Positions 1 through 8,691 are shown, numbered from the stretch's first letter. The stretch: 64,000 nucleotides of DNA from Devosia sp. A16 (GCF_001402915.1 NZ_CP012945.1:2953501-3017500); one strand, 5' to 3'. The notes: generated by a model from the letters alone, not told the origin. A program made the numbers and translations.

Positions 1-1
1 C

Positions 2-2056
2 AAGCACGGCAATCTCGAATGGCTGCCGGGCAAGGCCACGGCGCTGGATGCCGCGTCCTATCCGGCGGCGCTCTGGGCCGAGCTGCCGCAGCTCTATCCG
101 TTCATCGTCAACGACCCGGGCGAGGGCACGCAGGCCAAGCGCCGCACCGGCGCGGTGATCATCGACCACCTGGTGCCGCCGCTGACCCGGGCCGAAACCT
201 ACGGCGCGCTGAAGGACCTCGAGGCGCTGCTCGACGAATATTATGCCGCTTCCGGCATGGATCGCCGCCGCCTGGCGGGCCTGCGCAGACGCATTCTCGA
301 TTTCACCCGCGATATCAGGCTCGACCGCGACATCGGCCTCGTCGCCGACGAGTTTGAAACGCTCCGGCGCATCGACACCTTCCTCTGCGATCTCAAGGAA
401 GCCCAGATTCGCGACGGCTTGCATGTGTTCGGCCAATCCCCCTCCGGCCGGCTGGAACGCGACCTGATCGTCGCGCTTGCCCGCGTGCCGCGCGGCGAGG
501 GAGCCGGGGACGCGTCGCTGATCCGCGCCTTGGCCGACGATCTGAAACTGGGGTTCGATCCGCTGACGGCGGACCTCGGCGCGCCGTGGACCGGGCCTCT
601 GCTTCCCTCCCTTCAAGGGGGAGGGGGGCTCGTCCGCACCGTCGGCGACGTGGTCGAGCATCTCGAGGGCCTCGCGGCAGAGCTTGTCGACGGCCGTCCA
701 CCCGATCCCGATTGGCACGCCACTGCCGCCGTTCTCTCGACGATCGAGACCACTATCCGCCCCCGCCTCGCTGCATCCGGCCCCAACGAGATTGCATCGC
801 TGCTCGTCGGCCTCGACGGCAAGTTCGTGCTACCCGGTCCGTCCGGCGCGCCGTCGCGCGGCCGGCTCGATGTGCTCCCGACCGGGCGCAACTTCTATTC
901 GGTCGACATCCGCGCCGTGCCCACCCCGACGGCCTGGGAGCTTGGCCGGAAATCCGCCGAGAACCTGCTGGTCCGGCATTTTCAGGATCACGGCGCGCCG
1001 CTGCGCTCCCTGGCGCTCTCGGTCTGGGGTACCGCCAATATGCGCACCGGTGGCGACGACATCGCCCAGGCCCTCGCCTTCATCGGCGCCAGGCCGACCT
1101 GGGATCCATCCTCGCTTCGCATTTCCGGCTACGAGATCATCCCGTTGGCGAGGCTCGGTCGTCCGCGCGTCGACGTGACCCTGCGCATCTCGGGGTTCTT
1201 CCGCGACGCCTTCCCGGCGCAGATCTCCCTGTTCGACAAGGCGGTCCGCGCCATCGGGGCGCTCGATGAACCCGAGGAGCAGAACCCGATCGCCGCGCGC
1301 ATGCGCACCGATGCGCTGGAGCTGATGAAGGCCGGCGCCGATGAGCGCACCGCGGCGCTGGGCGCCGGCCATCGTGTCTTCGGCTCCAAGCCTGGTGCCT
1401 ACGGCGCGGGCCTCCAGGGCCTGATCGATTCAGGCAACTGGGAGAGCAAGGCGAACCTCGCCGAAGCCTTCCTCAACTGGGGCCAATACGCCTATGGCGC
1501 CAATGCTGACGGCACGCCGGAGCGCGATCGCTTCGCCGCCCGCCTCTCCGACATCGAGGCGGTGGTCCACAACCAGGACAATCGCGAGCACGACCTGCTC
1601 GACAGCGACGACTACTACCAGTTCGAGGGTGGCCTCGCCGTCACCGCCGAAGCCTTGGCAGGTCGCGTCCCCGCCACCTATCACAACGACCACTCCCGTC
1701 CCGAGCGCCCGCTGGCTCGCACGCTGACCGAAGAGATTTCGAAGGTCGTCCGCTCCCGGGTCGTCAACCCGAAGTGGATCGATGGGGTGAAGCGCCATGG
1801 CTACAAGGGCGCCTTCGAGATCATTGCCACGGTCGACTACATGTTCGCCTTCGCCGCCACCACTGGCGCAGTGGCGACGCACCATTTCGATCTCGCCTTC
1901 GAGGCCTTTGTCGAGGACGATGCGACGCGGCAGTTCATTCAATCGAACAACCGCTTCGGCTATGACGAGCTGATCGCCAAATTCAACGAAGCCCGTCGCC
2001 GCGGCTTCTGGACGCCGCGCTCCAATTCCGCCTTCGCGTATCTCGAGGATACTTGA
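2..2056 (+). CDS. cobN: Cobaltochelatase subunit CobN, 3' part
   Basis: This is the C-terminal part (about 684 residues) of the large subunit of the aerobic cobaltochelatase, which inserts cobalt into hydrogenobyrinic acid a,c-diamide with CobS and CobT using ATP. The frame is open from the first base of the window, so the gene starts upstream. It contains the family stretch KHGNLEWLPGK near the window start and a conserved C-terminal region ending in a tail rich in Arg and Phe. The stop (TGA 2054-2056) overlaps the cobO start by one base, so the two are probably translated together. Around residue 200 of the visible part a short Pro/Gly-rich stretch (LLPSLQGGGG) is encoded by a REP-like palindrome. 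cobS and cobT are not in the window. Confidence 0.95.
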   Translation, partial: KHGNLEWLPGKATALDAASYPAALWAELPQLYPFIVNDPGEGTQAKRRTGAVIIDHLVPPLTRAETYGALKDLEALLDEYYAASGMDRRRLAGLRRRILDFTRDIRLDRDIGLVADEFETLRRIDTFLCDLKEAQIRDGLHVFGQSPSGRLERDLIVALARVPRGEGAGDASLIRALADDLKLGFDPLTADLGAPWTGPLLPSLQGGGGLVRTVGDVVEHLEGLAAELVDGRPPDPDWHATAAVLSTIETTIRPRLAASGPNEIASLLVGLDGKFVLPGPSGAPSRGRLDVLPTGRNFYSVDIRAVPTPTAWELGRKSAENLLVRHFQDHGAPLRSLALSVWGTANMRTGGDDIAQALAFIGARPTWDPSSLRISGYEIIPLARLGRPRVDVTLRISGFFRDAFPAQISLFDKAVRAIGALDEPEEQNPIAARMRTDALELMKAGADERTAALGAGHRVFGSKPGAYGAGLQGLIDSGNWESKANLAEAFLNWGQYAYGANADGTPERDRFAARLSDIEAVVHNQDNREHDLLDSDDYYQFEGGLAVTAEALAGRVPATYHNDHSRPERPLARTLTEEISKVVRSRVVNPKWIDGVKRHGYKGAFEIIATVDYMFAFAATTGAVATHHFDLAFEAFVEDDATRQFIQSNNRFGYDELIAKFNEARRRGFWTPRSNSAFAYLEDT
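600..630. repeat. REP-like half element inside cobN
   Basis: A short palindrome, CCCTCCCTTCAAGGGGGAGG in its core, lies inside cobN. It resembles the hairpin cores of the intergenic elements elsewhere in the window. It keeps the reading frame and encodes about ten residues in a poorly conserved linker. The insertion is inferred from sequence similarity to the other elements. Confidence 0.55.
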
Positions 2057-2697
2057 TGACCGACAAAGCCCCGAAAAAGACCGACCTGATGACCGAGGCC
2101 GAGCGCGACGCCTACCATGCCGAAAAGATGCGGAAGAAAAAGGAGGCGCGGAACAAGATCCTCGCCACCAAGACCGAGGAGCGCGGCCTCGTCATCGTCC
2201 ACACCGGCAAGGGCAAGGGCAAATCCACCGCTGCGTTCGGCATGGTGTTCCGCGCCATCGGCCACGGTTTCAAAGTCGGCGTGGTGCAGTTCGTCAAGGG
2301 CGCCTGGTCGACCGGCGAGCGCGACGTGCTCGACAGGTTTCCCGAGCAGGTGACCATCAAGGCGATGGGCGAGGGGTTCACCTGGGACACCCAGGACCGC
2401 CAGCGCGACCTCGCCGCCGCCCGCGGCGCCTGGGAGATGGCCAAGGCGCTGATCGCCGACGAGAGCTACAAGCTGATCCTGCTCGATGAGCTCAACATCG
2501 TGCTGCGCTACGACTACCTGCCGCTCGACGAGGTGCTCGAGGTGCTCAGGAACAAGCCGCGCGACACCCACGTCATCGTCACCGGCCGCAACGCCAAGGA
2601 CGAGCTCATCGAATTGGCCGACCTCGTCACCGAGATGACCGAGATCAAGCACCCGTTCCGCTCGGGCGTGAAGGCGCAGGCCGGGATCGAGTTTTAG
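2056..2697 (+). CDS. cobO: Cob(I)yrinic acid a,c-diamide adenosyltransferase
   Basis: CobO transfers the adenosyl group of ATP to the Co(I) corrin ring, giving adenosylcobyrinic acid a,c-diamide. The 213-residue product has the CobA/CobO-type P-loop HTGKGKGKST near residue 50, preceded by the usual basic N-terminal helix, and the later block ILLDELNIVLRYDYL. The chosen ATG overlaps the cobN stop (TGATG). A TTG one codon upstream is possible but unnecessary. It belongs with cobN in one operon. The length and motifs fit the CobO family well. Confidence 0.95.
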   Translation: MTDKAPKKTDLMTEAERDAYHAEKMRKKKEARNKILATKTEERGLVIVHTGKGKGKSTAAFGMVFRAIGHGFKVGVVQFVKGAWSTGERDVLDRFPEQVTIKAMGEGFTWDTQDRQRDLAAARGAWEMAKALIADESYKLILLDELNIVLRYDYLPLDEVLEVLRNKPRDTHVIVTGRNAKDELIELADLVTEMTEIKHPFRSGVKAQAGIEF

Positions 2698-2799
2698 CGG
2701 CCGCGGAGGACCTGGGAGGAACGAAGTTCCCGCGCCCACCGCGTGCCATCCAAGCGAAAGCGGACCCATTTATCCGCTGGTACCGGCTGCGAGTTGGGG

Positions 2800-2815
2800 C
2801 CCAACTTTCGTTGGG
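2800..2815. repeat. Small hairpin repeat downstream of cobO
   Basis: The hairpin CCCAAC-TTTC-GTTGGG lies between cobO and the convergent cupin gene, next to GATGAC. It has the same design as the TCATTCCCGCGAAAGCGGG element at 43538, a short stem with a GAAA-type loop. It may act as a bidirectional terminator, but no U-tract follows. Confidence 0.4.
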
Positions 2816-2890
2816 ATGACAGCCGGTGGAGGGGGAAAGGGAGTGTCTCCCATTCCCAACCCCGCACCCCCGCCGAGAAAAGATGCCCCT

Positions 2891-3223
2891 CTACTCCAGC
2901 CAATGCGTCTCGAACTTCGGGCTGGCATGGATGTGGATGCTCTTCATCGGTCCCAGCGTCTTGAACTTGTGCGGCGTGTTCGGCGGCACTACCAGGATCT
3001 GGCCGGGGCCCGCCTCGATCTCCTCGTCGCCCACGGTGAACACTGCACGCCCCGCCTCGATGATGAATGTTTCGGGGTAGGGGTGGGTATGGAGCCGCGG
3101 CCCGGAGCCGGCCTCGACGCTGTCATGCAGGATCAGCGTGACGTTGGCCTCGCCCCCCTCCCATTCGCCCGATTGCCGCGTCGGGTGCGTGGCCCAGTCT
3201 TGCCGCCGATAAACCCGCGCCAT
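2891..3223 (-). CDS. Cupin domain protein
   Basis: A 110-residue single-domain cupin. The metal-binding motif 1 is visible as HTHPYPETFIIEAG, and motif 2 as PPNTPHKF. Such small cupins bind a metal ion in a beta-barrel; the substrate cannot be told from the sequence. I chose the ATG at 3223 because it overlaps the stop of the upstream gene (TGATG) and because the residues before it do not resemble a cupin. It forms a two-gene minus-strand unit with the exported protein at 3223-3684. Confidence 0.85.
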   Translation of the reverse strand: MARVYRRQDWATHPTRQSGEWEGGEANVTLILHDSVEAGSGPRLHTHPYPETFIIEAGRAVFTVGDEEIEAGPGQILVVPPNTPHKFKTLGPMKSIHIHASPKFETHWLE

Positions 3224-3684
3224 CAGCACCCTCCCTTGAGGCTTCGCACCAGTCGCTCCACCACCGAATCCAGCTTGCCCAGATCGATCGCCGAGTATTC
3301 CAGACGGAACGCTGCATAGGCGCCATCGCATAGCGCGACCATCCGCTGGTAGAGGATGCGCCTGCCCCGGGCGCCGGAAAAGCTGGCCCAGCTCGGCGTC
3401 ACCGCCTGGTAGCTTATGGCCCAGCCGTCGGTCTCGACAAAGTCCATCGCTGCGGCGACCTCGCCCTCGAAACCGGGTTCCATGACATTGCCGCCCCAGA
3501 CCACCAACTTGGTCGCCCCCTCACGGAACGTCCGACCATCGCCGTTGTCGGCCTCCGGTCCCCATTCGAAGCCGGGTGGAACGTCGATGGTGTAGCCGAA
3601 ACGGGCATTGTCATACTGCCCCCAATCGGCGGCGAATGCCGGGGCGGCGAGGGCGATCAGCATCAGACAAATCAAAGCGCGCAT
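3223..3684 (-). CDS. Exported protein of unknown function
   Basis: A 153-residue protein with a clear Sec signal peptide: MRA, a hydrophobic stretch LICLMLIALAAP and a cleavage site AFA followed by ADWGQYDN. The mature part begins with a phrase like YTIDVPPGFEW, typical of small periplasmic proteins of unknown function. I do not recognise a catalytic motif. The ATG at 3684 was preferred over one 14 codons upstream because it places the signal peptide at the N-terminus. It overlaps the downstream cupin gene by one base and was probably co-transcribed with it. Confidence 0.7.
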   Translation of the reverse strand: MRALICLMLIALAAPAFAADWGQYDNARFGYTIDVPPGFEWGPEADNGDGRTFREGATKLVVWGGNVMEPGFEGEVAAAMDFVETDGWAISYQAVTPSWASFSGARGRRILYQRMVALCDGAYAAFRLEYSAIDLGKLDSVVERLVRSLKGGC

Positions 3685-3750
3685 GGCAGCGAGGATCGCC
3701 CGCCATGCGCCAGCCTGCAACCTCAAACGCCGAAGCGCTATGCAGAGGCG

Positions 3751-3921
3751 TCAGGCGCCCTTCATCATCACTGCCGCCGCGAGCACGATGAACGCGACGA
3801 TCAGGATCCAGAAGGCGTAGGCACTGACGAACGGTATCGAGACGATGGCGCCGAGCAACGCGATGACCGCGATGACGACGGCGACGATGAACATGGTCTG
3901 GCTAGGCGCATTGAGAGTCAT
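3751..3921 (-). CDS. Small two-helix membrane protein, 56 aa
   Basis: A 56-residue reading frame, MTLNAPSQTMFIVAVVIAVI onward, ending in VMMKGA. It consists almost entirely of two predicted transmembrane helices (about 11-29 and 34-52) joined by a short loop. A good Shine-Dalgarno AGGAG lies 7 bases before the ATG, which is the main reason to believe it is a gene. The hydrophobic composition also fits a real protein. Function unknown. It stands alone on the minus strand between the exported protein and the plus-strand solute-binding protein. Confidence 0.7.
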   Translation of the reverse strand: MTLNAPSQTMFIVAVVIAVIALLGAIVSIPFVSAYAFWILIVAFIVLAAAVMMKGA

Positions 3922-4135
3922 GGAAGATCTCCTGGGTCATGCACACGGCAAGAGTTTAGGCGCGCCGTTGAATCGCGGCCATGCCGGCACCTGTGCTATG
4001 CACAGCTTGTGCGGTGGCCCCGCACTTCCGCTTGCTGGTAGTAAGTACTCGCCGGCGAAAGTCGATTGTCATTGTCAGGCTAACAATTCGGCGACAATAC
4101 TCGATTAAGGGTGGTGCCGCCTTGGGGGCCTCGCA

Positions 4136-5017
4136 GTGACCACACCCAGCTTGGAGCGGTTCGTCCGCGCCATAACCCGTTTTGCCATAGGCTGCCTGCT
4201 GGCGGTCTCGGTAGTCTCGTCGGCGTCGCCGGCCATGGCGCAATCGTCCGCCATAGCCCGCATCCAGGCGGCCGGCAAACTCACCGTCGCGGTGTTCTTC
4301 GAGGATGTGGTGCCGTTCTTCTATGCCGGGCCGGACGGCAAGCTGATCGGCGTCGATCCGGCGATCGCCGAGGATATTGCCCAAAAGCTCGGGGTGACGC
4401 TGGAGTACAATCGCGCTGCCACCACCTTCGACGGCCTCGTCGACGAGGTCATCGAAGGCCGCGCCGACATGGCGATCAGTCTGCTCAGCGACACGCTCGA
4501 GCGCGCCGCGCGCGCCAGCTTTTCGCAAAGCTATGTGAGCGTGCGCCAGTTCCTGTTGATCAACCGCCTCGAACTCGGGCGTCTGGTCGCGGCCGATCCC
4601 GACCGCGCCAACGACATTCCGGCGCTGCTCAACAGCCCGCAATCGCGCATCGGCGTCATCGGCGGCACCTCCTATGTCGGCTTCGTCGCCGAGGATTTTC
4701 CCCGCGCGCAAAGCGTTGCCTTCGAGGCCTGGCCTCAGATGCTGGCGGCGGTGAAATCCGGCGACCTGGTGGCGCTGATGTACGACGAGATCGAGATCGG
4801 CAACTGGCGCCTCGCCGATTCCGCCGGTGCGGTCGAACTGCGGCCCTACCACCTGGCCGGCCACCCCGACACGATCGCCATCGCCATGTCGCCGGGCGAT
4901 GCCGACCTCAAGGCCTGGGTCGATCTCTATCTCACCAAGGCCAAGGGCAACGGCTTCCTCGACGGCGTGCTCAATCAATACCTCTATTCCAAGGACAGGG
5001 CGTTGATCGATGACTGA
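4136..5017 (+). CDS. Periplasmic solute-binding protein, family 3
   Basis: A 293-residue periplasmic binding protein of the amino-acid type (SBP_bac_3). It has a long signal peptide ending in ASPAMAQSS, then the usual opening of the mature protein IQAAGKLTVAVFFEDVVPFF and the lobe motif DGKLIGVDPAIAEDIAQKLG. It starts with GTG; no ATG is available upstream of the signal peptide. Family members normally feed an ABC importer or sense ligands. Here the gene overlaps by 8 bases the start of a DAACS-type carrier, which suggests the two proteins work together. The ligand is not known; an amino acid or dicarboxylate is the natural guess. Confidence 0.85.
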   Translation: MTTPSLERFVRAITRFAIGCLLAVSVVSSASPAMAQSSAIARIQAAGKLTVAVFFEDVVPFFYAGPDGKLIGVDPAIAEDIAQKLGVTLEYNRAATTFDGLVDEVIEGRADMAISLLSDTLERAARASFSQSYVSVRQFLLINRLELGRLVAADPDRANDIPALLNSPQSRIGVIGGTSYVGFVAEDFPRAQSVAFEAWPQMLAAVKSGDLVALMYDEIEIGNWRLADSAGAVELRPYHLAGHPDTIAIAMSPGDADLKAWVDLYLTKAKGNGFLDGVLNQYLYSKDRALIDD

Positions 5018-6212
5018 GGCACGAAAGACCGGCCTCGGCCGGCTGCTGCTCCATCCGGTCGCGATCTTTTCGGGGCTGATCGCCGGCGGCGTGCTGGGCT
5101 GGCTCGACAAGGGGCAGTTGCCGCTCATCGGCACGCTGGGCGAGATCTACATCCGCCTGTTACAGATGTGCGTCATCCCGCTGCTGTTTACCGCGGTCGC
5201 CACCAGCCTCAGCCGGCTGTTCCTCGATGGCGCAGCCAATCGCTACGTTACCCGCCTGGTCCTGCTGGTCATCGGCGGGCTGGCTAGTGCCGGCGCACTC
5301 GGCGTTGCGTTGGGCTATTGGGGCCAGCCCGGCAGTGAACTGCAGCTCGCCGCCCGCGAGGTGATCGGCAAGGTGATCTTTACCGCCGAAGCATCCGGCG
5401 CCGCGGCCGATCCGGCGCATAATCCCGGGGTGTTCGCCGACCTGGTGGTCGGCATGTTCCCCGAGAATATCTTCGGGGCGCTCACCACCGGCAACAAGAT
5501 CGCCATCCTGATGTTCGCGGTGCTGTTCGGCGTGGCGCTCGGCTCGATCGCCCGGGAGAAATCCGAGCGCGCCACGGCGCTGCTCGAGGCCTTCTACGAC
5601 ACCTTCATCAAGATCATCGAATGGCTGATGTACGTGCTGCCGTTCGGGCTGTTCTGCCTTGCCTACAGCCAGGTCTCGGCCGTGGGGATCGATGTTCTGT
5701 TCGCCATGACCAAGCTCGTGGTGCTGGTCTATGCCGGCGCCATCCTGCTGATCGCCTTCTACTCGGTGCTGATCTGGCTGCGCGTCGGCGGAAGCTATCT
5801 CGCAACGCTGGGCGCGCTGCGCGAAACGGTGGTTGTCGCCTTCGGCACCTCGAGCAGCTATGCCTCGATCCCCTCGGCGCTGCGCGGCCTCAAGGAAGGC
5901 CTGGGGCTCGATCGGCGCGTTGTCGACCTGGCGCTGCCGCTCGGCATCACCCTCAATCCGCCCGGCTCCACGTTCCATTTCGCGCTGGCGACGCTCTTCC
6001 TCGCCAACCTCTATGGGCTGGCGCTCGATCCCGGACAGATGGTGTTCGTGCTGTTCGGCGCCATGCTGGCCGGCGCCGCCGCCACCGGCGCCCCGGGCGT
6101 CGCGGCTTTGTCGATGATCTCGATCATCCTCGTGCCGCTCGGCCTGCCGGTCGAAGTGGCGATCATCCTGCTGGGCTGGCGTCGGGGGAGTTGGCGAAGA
6201 GGTGAATTGTGA
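5010..6212 (+). CDS. Divergent DAACS-family symporter, shortened C-terminus
   Basis: A 400-residue inner-membrane carrier of the dicarboxylate/amino acid:cation symporter family (GltP/DctA fold). The family order is seen: N-terminal helices, the serine-rich hairpin TSSSYASIPSALRG near residue 285, and a TM7 region. Two departures stand out. The family NxDGT motif in TM7 is replaced by NPPGS. The protein also ends at ILLGWRRGSWRRGEL, where relatives continue with the Asp/Arg/Asn substrate-binding half of TM8. The last codons enter an inverted repeat (6202-6262), so the end may have been cut by repeat insertion. Function may be altered or lost. It is translationally coupled to the upstream binding protein. 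Confidence 0.8.
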   Translation: MTEARKTGLGRLLLHPVAIFSGLIAGGVLGWLDKGQLPLIGTLGEIYIRLLQMCVIPLLFTAVATSLSRLFLDGAANRYVTRLVLLVIGGLASAGALGVALGYWGQPGSELQLAAREVIGKVIFTAEASGAAADPAHNPGVFADLVVGMFPENIFGALTTGNKIAILMFAVLFGVALGSIAREKSERATALLEAFYDTFIKIIEWLMYVLPFGLFCLAYSQVSAVGIDVLFAMTKLVVLVYAGAILLIAFYSVLIWLRVGGSYLATLGALRETVVVAFGTSSSYASIPSALRGLKEGLGLDRRVVDLALPLGITLNPPGSTFHFALATLFLANLYGLALDPGQMVFVLFGAMLAGAAATGAPGVAALSMISIILVPLGLPVEVAIILLGWRRGSWRRGEL

Positions 6213-6262
6213 GTGGTGAATGGATGAGTGTGGTCCGTTTCCATTCACCATCCACCATTCAC
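6202..6262. repeat. Inverted repeat of degenerate heptads
   Basis: Two 22-base arms (6202-6223 and 6241-6262) are reverse complements except for three positions. Each arm is made of GTGAATG-like heptads repeated three times. It lies between two convergent genes, takes in the last codons of the symporter and ends four bases before the stop of the CDF gene. It could serve as a bidirectional terminator. Confidence 0.6.
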
Positions 6263-6265
6263 ACC

Positions 6266-7168
6266 TCAAACCACCACGATTCCCGAATGTTTGGCCTTGT
6301 TCTCGGGCTCGACATGGATGGTGATCTGCGCCCGCTCCACCGCTTCGCGGAGCTTGGCCTCGATGCCGTCGCAGATCGCATGCGCCGCCTCGACGCTCAT
6401 CGCGCCGGGCACCACCAGGTGGAAATCGATGAAAGTCATGGCGCCGGCCTGCCTGGTGCGGATGTCGTGCGCCTCGATCGCCCCTTCGGCATTGGCCGAG
6501 ATGATCTCGCGGATCTGGTTGAGGAGCCTGGGCTCCACTGCCACGTCCATCAGCCCGATGACGCTCTGCTTGATCAGCTCCCAGCCTGACCACAGGATGG
6601 CGACGCCGACCAGCGCGGCAAGGATCGCGTCGAGCTGCACGAAGCCGGTGGCCGCCGCCAGCAACACACCGATCAGCACCCCCAGCGTCGAGATTACGTC
6701 GGTCCACAGATGCTTGCCGTCGGCCACCAGCGCCGGCGATTGCTCCTCGCGCCCGCGGCGCGACAGCCACCAGGCCCATCCGGCATTGATGCCGGTCGCC
6801 AGTACGCTGACGCTCAGGCCCAGCGGATCGAGGGTGAAGCCCTTGGGCGCGATGAAGCCGTAATAGGCCTCGCGGAAGATCAAGAGCGCCGCCACCGCAA
6901 TGAAGATGCCGATCACCACGGCCGAGAAATACTCGGCCTTGTAATAGCCATAGGGCAGGGTGGCGTCGGCGGGACGCGCCGCGAGGCGCACCGCGATCAG
7001 CGCCACGATCGCCGTCACTACATTGACGACGCTTTCGAGCGCATCGGAGAACAGTGCGATCGAACCGGTCGCCCAGGCGGCAAAACCCTTCAGCGCCAGC
7101 ACCAGGATGCCGACCACCAGACTGCCATAAGCGATGCGCACCGCCAGATTTGAAGAACCGCTTGCCAT
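6266..7168 (-). CDS. Cation diffusion facilitator family transporter
   Basis: A 300-residue inner-membrane metal exporter of the CDF family (FieF/ZitB type), which swaps divalent metal for protons. Six transmembrane helices are visible, followed by a cytoplasmic dimerisation domain from about residue 210. The TM2 site reads SDALESVVN, with Asp followed by Glu rather than the DxxxD of FieF. The TM5 site is intact as HLWTD (HxxxD). The C-terminal domain carries several His and Asp residues. Placed in a cobalamin region it could handle cobalt, zinc or iron, but nothing in the sequence decides which. Confidence 0.9.
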   Translation of the reverse strand: MASGSSNLAVRIAYGSLVVGILVLALKGFAAWATGSIALFSDALESVVNVVTAIVALIAVRLAARPADATLPYGYYKAEYFSAVVIGIFIAVAALLIFREAYYGFIAPKGFTLDPLGLSVSVLATGINAGWAWWLSRRGREEQSPALVADGKHLWTDVISTLGVLIGVLLAAATGFVQLDAILAALVGVAILWSGWELIKQSVIGLMDVAVEPRLLNQIREIISANAEGAIEAHDIRTRQAGAMTFIDFHLVVPGAMSVEAAHAICDGIEAKLREAVERAQITIHVEPENKAKHSGIVVV

Positions 7169-7419
7169 CAGCGGCCAATAGCCGAGCCCCCTCGTGCTGG
7201 CAAGTCACTGAATTTGCGTGTGATTTTGAGAAGCGTTCGCATCTGGGCGGGAATCGTTTGACGCCGACACGGGCCCCTCACTACAACCCATTGATAGCGC
7301 AGCGTTCCTTGATGGACTGAAACTCACGCCCGGTGCGGTCGACCCAAATCGGGGACCAAGTCCGGGGCTGCTGGTTGGTCGAAAAGCGAACTCTGCCTTT
7401 GTGCAAAACAGAGGCGAGA

Positions 7420-8691
7420 ATGGAAAAATCCCTGATCCTGCCGGCGGACACTGCCGTGATGCTCTGCGGGCACGGCAGCCGCAACCAGCTCGCCGTGGGC
7501 GAGTTCGCCGTGCTGGCCGAGCGGCTGCGCGAACGCCTGCCCGGCGTGCCGGTGGAGTATGGCTATCTCGAATTCGCCAACCCGGTGATCCACCAGGGGC
7601 TCGACAAATTGCGGGCCGCCGGTGCCAGGCGCGTCCTCGCCGTACCCGGCATGCTGTTCGCCGCCGGCCATGCCAAGAATGACATCCCCTCGGTGCTCAA
7701 CACCTATGCCGCCGGCAAGGATGTCGAAATCACCTATGGCCGCGAACTCGGCGTCGACCTCAAGATGCTGCGCGCCGCCGGCGACCGCATCCAGCAGGCG
7801 ATCGATGCCTCGCCGATTGAGGTGCCGCGGCACGAGACGCTGCTGGTGGTGGTCGGCCGCGGCGCGTCCGATCCCGATGCCAATTCCAACGTCGCCAAGG
7901 TGATGCGCCTGCTCTGGGAGGGCATGGGCTTTGGCTGGGGCGAGGTCGCCTATTCCGGCGTCACCTTCCCTTTGGTCGCCCCGGCGCTCGACCACGCAGC
8001 GAGGCTCGGCTATCGCCGCATCATCGTCTTTCCGTACTTTCTGTTCACCGGGGTGCTGGTCAAACGCATCTACGACGCCGCCGACGAGGCGGCGGTGAAG
8101 TATCCCGATATCGAGTTCCTCAACGCGCCCTATCTCAACGACCACCCGCTGGTGGTCGACACCTTCCTCGATCGCATCCAGGAGATGCTGGTCGGGCAGA
8201 ACCTGATGAACTGCGCCATGTGCAAGTATCGCGAGCAGGTGCTGGGCTTCGAGGCCGAGGTCGGGCTGAAGCAGGAAAGCCACCACCACCATGTCGAGGG
8301 CATCGGCGGCGGGCTGGAGAACTGCCCCTGCAAGGGCGATTGCGACTCCTCATGCCGCGACGAGGCCTTCTGCCTGAAGCATGGCCTGCCCTGGACGCCG
8401 CTCCATACGCACGACCACGCTCACGCTCACAGCCATCCACATCCGCACACCCACGCCCCGGCCCGGCATGCGCTGGTCGCCAATCCGGCCTTTCCGGTGA
8501 TCCGGCTCGGCGGCAGCCACGACCATGGCTATCCAGAGGATCACGGCCACCACCATGGCGACGGCGCGCACCATCACCACGATCATGCCCATCACCACCA
8601 TCACCCCTATCCGCACGCCGACCATCCGCTCGGTCCCGTGACCCTGCCGAAAATCCCCGGTCGGCTCGCCCGTGAGGATAGCGAGACCTGA
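7420..8691 (+). CDS. cbiX: Sirohydrochlorin cobaltochelatase CbiX, long form
   Basis: A 423-residue chelatase. The first 280 residues contain two CbiX/SirB-type repeats beginning at AVMLCGHGSRNQ, where the His is the expected metal/proton ligand. Beyond these lies a Cys cluster, MNCAMC, matching the MxCxxC motif of long CbiX proteins that bind an Fe-S cluster, and then CPCKGDCDSSC. The last 100 residues are extremely His-rich (runs such as HHHHDHAHHHHHPYPHADH) and probably store or deliver cobalt. The ATG at 7420 follows GAGGCGAGA and matches the family N-terminus; the frame is open further upstream without homology. The stop overlaps the next start (TGATG). Confidence 0.9.
   Translation: MEKSLILPADTAVMLCGHGSRNQLAVGEFAVLAERLRERLPGVPVEYGYLEFANPVIHQGLDKLRAAGARRVLAVPGMLFAAGHAKNDIPSVLNTYAAGKDVEITYGRELGVDLKMLRAAGDRIQQAIDASPIEVPRHETLLVVVGRGASDPDANSNVAKVMRLLWEGMGFGWGEVAYSGVTFPLVAPALDHAARLGYRRIIVFPYFLFTGVLVKRIYDAADEAAVKYPDIEFLNAPYLNDHPLVVDTFLDRIQEMLVGQNLMNCAMCKYREQVLGFEAEVGLKQESHHHHVEGIGGGLENCPCKGDCDSSCRDEAFCLKHGLPWTPLHTHDHAHAHSHPHPHTHAPARHALVANPAFPVIRLGGSHDHGYPEDHGHHHGDGAHHHHDHAHHHHHPYPHADHPLGPVTLPKIPGRLAREDSET

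Noticed and set aside
5160-7208. A 682-codon minus-strand open frame
   Set aside because: It runs antisense to the symporter gene and out of frame with the CDF gene; it has no domain resemblance and low-complexity Gly/Arg/His composition, as is common for shadows in GC-rich DNA.
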